Notes under the pieces: model-generated
What the model saw: only the letters and a program-made list of their open reading frames with translations
Told to the model about the DNA's origin: nothing
The model's database searches: none
In this document: positions 57,586 through 64,000 of the stretch, piece by piece
Position numbering within the stretch: position 1 is the first letter of the stretch
How the letters are laid out: every line of letters starts with the position of its first letter
Source of the DNA: Zingiber officinale
Taxonomy: Eukaryota > Streptophyta > Magnoliopsida > Zingiberales > Zingiberaceae
Reading direction: 5' to 3'
Length of the DNA: 64,000 bases
Assembly: GCF_018446385.1 (NCBI RefSeq)
Contig: NC_055990.1
Span: forward strand, 31,254,567-31,318,566
Position numbers and translations under genes: made by a program

Positions 57586-60500
57586 TCATTTTGCTTTGGC
57601 TTTAGAAGATGTACCGACATAAACACATACATGAAGAAAATAGTCAGGATTCTTCAGGTTATTAACCACCCAAGCGAACGGTATATCCAGATCTGGTTCA
57701 ATCCCTTGAATGCGTACTAGGGTACCTTTATTTGGTCCTTGTCTTCCAAAGGTTGATTCTTCTACTAAATCATTTTTCATACTAGTGGTTTCTAAATCTC
57801 TGTATGCAGAATCAGCTTCCTCGGTTCCATCAAGTTCATTAGCATTAGTAGATGCTTCTTCACTAAAGATTTCTCGAAGTATATTTCTCATCGCATGCTT
57901 CAGTGTCATGTAATTGCCTGCATCATTAAACAGTTTATGACAATGCAATTATACATCTCATTACTAATAGTCTAGAATCAAAATTATTTCCAGAATACCA
58001 ACATGAGCAAACCATACTGGGATAAAACCCAAATGCTAGAAACCGACATATGGACAGTTACTGATTTTACAGTTATTGTGGTCCTTGGAAGGGTTATTGT
58101 TACTACTATAGGAAAAAAAGATACTTCTCTAGTCAACTCGAGAAAGATAATAGCATATGAAGTGATGTGTTGATTAATAAATTAATCAAACATGAATGCA
58201 TATGCTTTAATGAAGGAAAAATTAATGGATTTAGTGTTAAAACACCTTAGAATTATTTACACACCTCCTTCCTTGTGGAACTCAATTGCTCTGTTTATAT
58301 AGGAAACACTGTCCCAATTATCAAGGGTCTGCACATCTTCTAAATATTCAAGATCTTGATCAACATTCCGAACATATAATCTTACAGGAAGTCTGCCTGA
58401 GAACAGATGTGATTAGTGTGAGAATATAATTTGAATTTACTGGCTGCATTTTTGCCAAAACTTCCAATTTCAAAAATTACATACATCAGCTTTTTGTAAG
58501 TATGATTGTAGGCCAACAACAGTCCCAAATTAACCTCATGCTAATTACCAACTCAATTCCACATTACTAACGTTTCCAAATTCCTAATCCACATCGATGG
58601 GAAAAAGGCAGTGTTTACCTTCCTAATTTCTAATGTGCATCAACTGGAAAAGGTAGTTTGTGTTGTAAGATCATTCAGGTCTATGTTCGTTAACAAGCTA
58701 GTTAATTCAGACCCTACCAATTGGCCACAGTTGTAGCACTAATAGGAAACTCATGTATATAGTTTTAGTCCTATTTAAACTTTATGATTCAACTACATCT
58801 AGCATAATACATTATAAAATAGTATATAAGATAGCCAACTTTTTTATCAGTAAACATTACGACATAAGCAAATACATAAATTAATTTCCAAGCTTGTTTT
58901 CGTACTAATTTGGCTCCTTGAGTTCTTAATGCTAACAACCGAACAGAAAAAATAGAACAAGAGAAGAGGCTCTTTTTGCTAGAATGATAGAAGCCATGTA
59001 TATATAAGTTGTGAGTAAATTTGAATCTATGAAATTGGCATGCTGGAGGATAATATTCTTGCTCAACAATAAATCTGAACAGATGGAATTGAAAAGTTCA
59101 GCAAAATGGTAAATACTTTACAGTTTGTTCAAAATGCCGTGGGGAATACTCAAATAAGCATTTGATATATAAACTATATCAATTGCAAATGGAAGATAAC
59201 CATCAAATTTCAAACATGAATTATCTACTACAATCCAAAGATATAAAATTGATGATAAGAGGAAAAAACAGAGATACTTGGTCTATTAGATCCAACAATT
59301 TCTGGTTCATCAGTAGCTTGCCGTGATTGCATAGATGATGCCCTATTAAGAATGCAATCTTCACCAACAGGTCCAAGCTTAAGTCTGGATGAGATTCGAT
59401 GATAACCATCCATGTCACCTGGTAACCAATTTTGTTACCACTTTTGTTAGTGCCCAGCACCACTGAAGGTGTGGGGGTATAGAGATGGATACACAAAAAA
59501 AACAAGAGATTGGACAACAGCATTCATATGCATCAACCTATATTCACATATTACATAAGGATAGATGCAGACAATCAAGTAATCTGGAAGTGACTGATAA
59601 ATGGCTCATGTTTATATCACCATCCCAAACCAAAGTTATTCAACTATCCAGTTAAATGTAATGTTACAAACAAGAAAATTGTACGAGTATCAGTTGAAAT
59701 GCTCATATACCTTTTATCAACGACTGCCAAAGGTCAAACTGATCTGCTTGTGGCATATTCATGATACTTTTACTGTTTCCATTGATGACATAGGCAGCCT
59801 ATAGATAAAGATGTTATATAAAACATCACCTATAAATTAAAGATGTTATGTAAAACATCAACATAAACATATAATTTTTCTTTTGATTCGTTTCAAACTT
59901 ATAATTTTATTGCAATCTACTTTTATAAATTTCTATAATCACTTATGAAGATTGGCGAAGGGGAGCCTTGGCGCAACGGTAAAGTTGTTGCTTTGTGACC
60001 AAAAGGTCAGTTCAAATCCTGGAAACAACCTCTTGCAAAAAGAAGGGTAAGGCTGCGTAGAATGGATCCTTTCCCAGACCCCGCATAGCGGGAGCTTCAT
60101 GCACCGGGCTGCCCCTAAACTTATGAAGATTGATAATTTTACGACAATGATGCTACTAATTTTACCCTTTTTTTTTTTGGATAGAAAGTAAGAAGCAAGG
60201 TTTTAAGAAACATTGTAGCCAATATGCACCATGGTCAACCCACCATATAGCATATATGAAATACAAGAGAGCATTTGCAAGGGCATATGCAATCAGTTAA
60301 TATATATAGTTATGCACAATAAAATATCTTAATTAACATATCATATGCTTACTTATACAAAAAATAATTATATGTCAATCATTCAATATGAAACACATTT
60401 AACAACCAATATTAATCAACAATGTAAAGGCATCATTATAAAAATAGCATGCATATATTAGCTAAAGTGTTCATTTGCAACTAAGTGCTTAAGACTTACA

Positions 60501-63311
60501 AGTTAAAAGATACTAAATAAGATAGCTTGGGTTTTAAGTTATTTTGATTCAGTCTCATATCACACATAGTCTGAATATGTGCCCAACCACCAAAAGGGAA
60601 TTCACACACCCAATATGTTGTGCAAATCCTTTCCAGAATCGGTCAAGCAACTACATATTGTGATCTAGCCAACCACTTTTTAAAACCATATGAAATGCAA
60701 AAGCAAATATGGAGCCAGCATGTAAAATCTTAAAAGTCATACCTCTTTTAGTGAATTAATGTAACTCCATTTCACAGTTTCTTCACCTTCACAAGGTGTC
60801 AAAACTTCTCCTGGATATCCTCTAAAATGAACCTGTGAATATATTACACCATTTAAAGGATACACTGGTTAATAATTCCTTTACAAATAAGATCATTGCT
60901 AGTCCTTAAGGTTCCATAAAATGGGAAGTGTCATATGCAGTTCAGACATATTTATACTGCATTATAATACAAAACAAAAAAACTATTCTGTGAAAAAGGA
61001 TGAGAAAACAAATAACACAGGATCCATATATGAATTGGCAATTAAAAAACAATTTCAAGCAATTTTTAATTACACATCAAAGATATCTAACCATCAACTT
61101 AAGTCTTCTAAAACCAATTTCTAAACACTCTGAACTATAAGCATGATAATGAAATACATATTTGACACTTGACAATGACACAACAAAAGCACAGATGCAA
61201 AAAGGAAAATTTTGAAAACCATGGTTCAGCATAACTTTAGACATTGCATTCAATGAATATACTTTTCCTATATAGTTATAAATGCACACTAACACATATA
61301 CATTAGTAACAATTTATGCTTATCATTTAAATCAGAAATTCATGATTATAATTGAGAATTGTAGGGGCTTCTTCAGACATAATAAGTCAAAGGTCCAGCA
61401 GTGAAAACACTATAGTAGTCTTTCTTCTGTATAACAAACCTCCTCTAAACAAAAAGTTGTATTTTAATATGTTAAGGCAGCTTGTTCCCAAAATTTAAGG
61501 AGGTTAAGGGTAGGGTGCATTATATTTAGGATGTGATGGTAATATTTTTAACCATTTTACATTATATTGTTTGCTGGTGGCAGCAGCTCTATCCTTTTAA
61601 TGCTGATTAATTGCTTATATCATCAGATGATATAGAGTGACTCACATAATAAGCTTTCGAGACAAATAGCTAAGTTTCTTAAAGTGAGTAGTTATATTTA
61701 ATCAATAATCATTACCTTTGGCGACTGATCTCTGTAATCCAAACAGTCATGCAAACTCCAACAAGATCTTAAGACAAACATTCAATAATATGGCCTAGAT
61801 AATGCATTGTTTGACAACAATTCACTGAGTTTAAATATATTAATTAATATTACTTTCTCTAGTAATTGGTACTCATATAAAATCTTATATCTCCAAGAAA
61901 CTTTTTTTACTAACAAATCATGCTCCAAAAAAGAGTTTTTGGGGCCTATGTTTTAAATGTTATTTGCTCTAGATCAAATTGTAATTATCTAAAAAGCAGC
62001 ATATCACACAAGAAATAATTATAAAAATGTGACGAATTACCCTTTCATACTAGTGTCTTGCAATTTCATATAAAGTTTTGGTTGGCATAAGCAGCCATAG
62101 ATAATACAGGAATTCTAATATAAGAATCTCGAACATAACAAAAAATGCCCCACAACTAAAAACAACTAACAAGAATACAAAATGACTAAATGGAAATACA
62201 TCTATTAGTAAGTATACATGCTTAATACTTGTACTCACTAAGTTGTTTCCTTATTCAAAAGTTGACAATATAACCTTTTTAACTGACAATGAAACTTTTT
62301 CTGGACTATACATTATACAAATCATGCAAACTATACATAAGAATGAGACTGAAGCATCTATATCATTCTATGAAAACTATGATATAAATATTCCAATTCC
62401 ATTGAGTAGAACAAACATCAAGTGAATCTCTTGAAAAGTACAAAATAAATAACTTGACAACAAGCCATACAGAAAGAACACAAATCATGTAAGTTTAATG
62501 AGAAGATCATACAACAACAACAAAAAAAAACATTTTCAATGTGACTGAGACTGATACAGCACCGTCCCCTACCGTTAGATTCCATGGTCTTTCTGGTTCC
62601 GCGCATAAAAGATCAAACAGAACTCCTAATGGTACATACCTATTATAGATGCATTAGTACACGTGAGACTTCAACAAACATACAAATCCACATTCTATCA
62701 AATTCTACACTACAGCGATTAAAGACATACCACTTGAGAGGCAACCCTTTGTAGTCAAACCAAACAGTATCTTCGCCTGGAGGAAGTGCACCACTAAAAT
62801 AAGGCTTTATGATCGGCACCAGCAGAGGCAGATACCCAATACGGGGTCCCAACACCTGAAATTGTAACATAAAAAATGAAATTTGTGCATAAACATCCAG
62901 TTTTACTATCAAGACAATGATCGAAACGCTCGTGATGACCCTGGGCAGGGTGCGGCGGGGGCCCTGAGGGCGAGGGTTTCGCCTTTGCCACCAAGACAAT
63001 GATCGAAACGAGGGTGGAAAAGAAAACTGAACTAACAAAACCAGTACTCAGCCCATAGAATCAAAGGCTGCACTTTTGAGCCGAAGACCTTGTTTTTAGT
63101 CAAGGCATAGATTTCAAGCATACAAAATACCGTAAGACGCGATAGAGGAAAAGAGATTTAATCTAAGAAGGAGAGAGAGGGGATACGGTTTTGGTACCAG
63201 CGCGGGCGGCGGCGGCGGCAGTGTGGTGACGTCAGATTCGTGGAGATGGATTTGGAGAGGAATGGCTCCTTCCCACACATACTTCATCGCCTCCTCCGAG
63301 CACAGCTCCAT
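57586..63311 (-). CDS. ATG5: Autophagy protein 5 (ATG5)
   Basis: Eight exons on the minus strand: 63311-63198, 62855-62731, 62639-62573, 60832-60743, 59798-59711, 59418-59278, 58396-58265 and 57917-57586. They give 1089 nt and 362 residues with every phase closing and GT-AG introns. The start MELCSEEAMKYVWEGAIPLQ and the blocks PRIGYLPLLVPIIKPYF, FDYKGLPLKWYVPLGVLFDL, EPERPWNLTVHFRGYP, LPVRLYVR and IPFAWVVNNLKNPDYFLHVC match ATG5. Lys131 in INSLKEAAYVINGN is the expected site of covalent ATG12 attachment; it is the next-to-last residue of exon 4. ATG12-ATG5 with ATG16 forms the E3-like complex that lipidates ATG8 on the phagophore. The variable region between LKHAMRNILREIF and TLVRIQGIEPDLD is longer than in Arabidopsis as I recall it. 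It is divergent with histone H4. Confidence 0.96.
59955..60118 (+). mobile_element. Au-type tRNA-derived SINE in an ATG5 intron
   Basis: The sequence has the polymerase III A box (TTGGCGCAACGG) and B box (AGTTCAAATCC). The Au-family body follows (GGTAAGGCTGCGTAGAATGG, CCCAGACCCCGCATAGCGGG, GCACCGGGCTGCCC). A perfect 14-bp duplication ACTTATGAAGATTG flanks it (59941-59954 and 60119-60132). It lies in the 0.9-kb intron between exons 4 and 5, antisense to ATG5. A stretch after the B box is shorter than in the standard Au sequence as I recall it. Confidence 0.92.
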
Positions 63312-63466
63312 CGCTTTGCTCCTGTCGTAACCTCTCCTCTCCTCTCCCCTCCTCTTTGCTTCCTCGTTCCGATTTTCCTCTTGATCTAATTAATTATTGA
63401 ATTAAACAAGCCCAAAAAATTTGTATTAGGCTTATGCGTACACGGAGCGGCCCATTAACCTTTCAA

Positions 63467-63484
63467 CCACGTCAACGATCCGAG
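63467..63484 (+). promoter_or_regulatory. Histone Type-I element (hexamer plus octamer)
   Basis: CCACGTCAACGATCCGAG differs at one base from the plant histone Type-I element CCACGTCANCGATCCGCG, which directs S-phase expression of H3/H4 genes. A second octamer-like CACGGATC is at 63548-63555. It lies 0.2 kb before the H4 start and 156 bp from the ATG5 start. Confidence 0.85.
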
Positions 63485-63588
63485 CTGAAACAAAAAAATT
63501 AATCACAATCGTTAGTTCTGAATCGTACGGTCAAATAAGAGCTACCCACGGATCGCCGATGTCACTCTTCTCCAATTCCCGACCTTCT

Positions 63589-64000
<412 letters not shown>

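Noticed and set aside
59960-60040. Possible tRNA gene
   Set aside because: A and B boxes are present, but the body and the 14-bp target duplication identify an Au SINE. No cloverleaf acceptor stem closes.

Overview
This is nuclear DNA from a flowering plant, most likely a monocot. The exons are GC-rich and intron-split inside AT-rich surroundings, there are plant-only gene families (IDD zinc finger, REVEILLE MYB), and about two thirds of the window is nested transposable elements. Exon GC bias and the style of the Copia gag suggest Zingiberales, but that is only an inference. All gene models below were built by hand from open frames, splice sites and phase arithmetic.

Layout. 0-15 kb is the left gene-rich part. 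It holds an INDETERMINATE-DOMAIN (IDD) C2H2 transcription factor (3705-6595, +), a 752-bp inverted-repeat element (7987-8738), a mitochondrial phosphate carrier of the PHT3/MPT type (10206-12511, +), and an intronless conserved coiled-coil protein of unknown function (13640-14701, +).

15-36.6 kb is one large Mutator-like element (MULE) bounded by diverged terminal inverted repeats. It carries a decayed mudrA-type transposase on + and a decayed ULP1-like (C48 peptidase) accessory gene on -, the Kaonashi/KI-MULE arrangement. Its transposase is split by a solo LTR (17515-28642, TSD CATTT). That solo LTR is itself split by an 8.5-kb LTR retrotransposon (17920-26430, TSD ACATA) that has gag and an unusual acidic, tail-anchored ORF but no pol.

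36.6-40.3 kb is repeat-derived: an 89-bp tandem array cut by a 1.1-kb solo LTR, a fold-back MITE and an L1-like remnant. 40.7-44.2 kb is a REVEILLE/LHY-type single-MYB gene (42502-44169, +) with evening-element and G-box motifs upstream.

44.7-57.2 kb is an RTE-type LINE (-) cut by a Copia-type retrotransposon (45961-55443). The 5' LTR of the Copia element was hit twice: by a second copy of the solo-LTR family (45983-48741) and by a 547-bp hAT-like element (49958-50504).

57.5-64 kb is the right gene part. It holds the autophagy gene ATG5 (57586-63311, -, eight exons, with an Au-type SINE in an intron) and a histone H4 gene (63691-64000, +, cut by the window edge at the first base of its stop codon). 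These two are divergent across a 379-bp spacer that contains a histone Type-I promoter element and a TATA box.

The host genes are single-copy loci from separate pathways: transcription control, mitochondrial phosphate import, circadian regulation, autophagy and chromatin. There is no operon-like linkage. The most informative content is the insertion history, because several insertion junctions can be checked by target-site duplications or by an intact copy elsewhere in the window.
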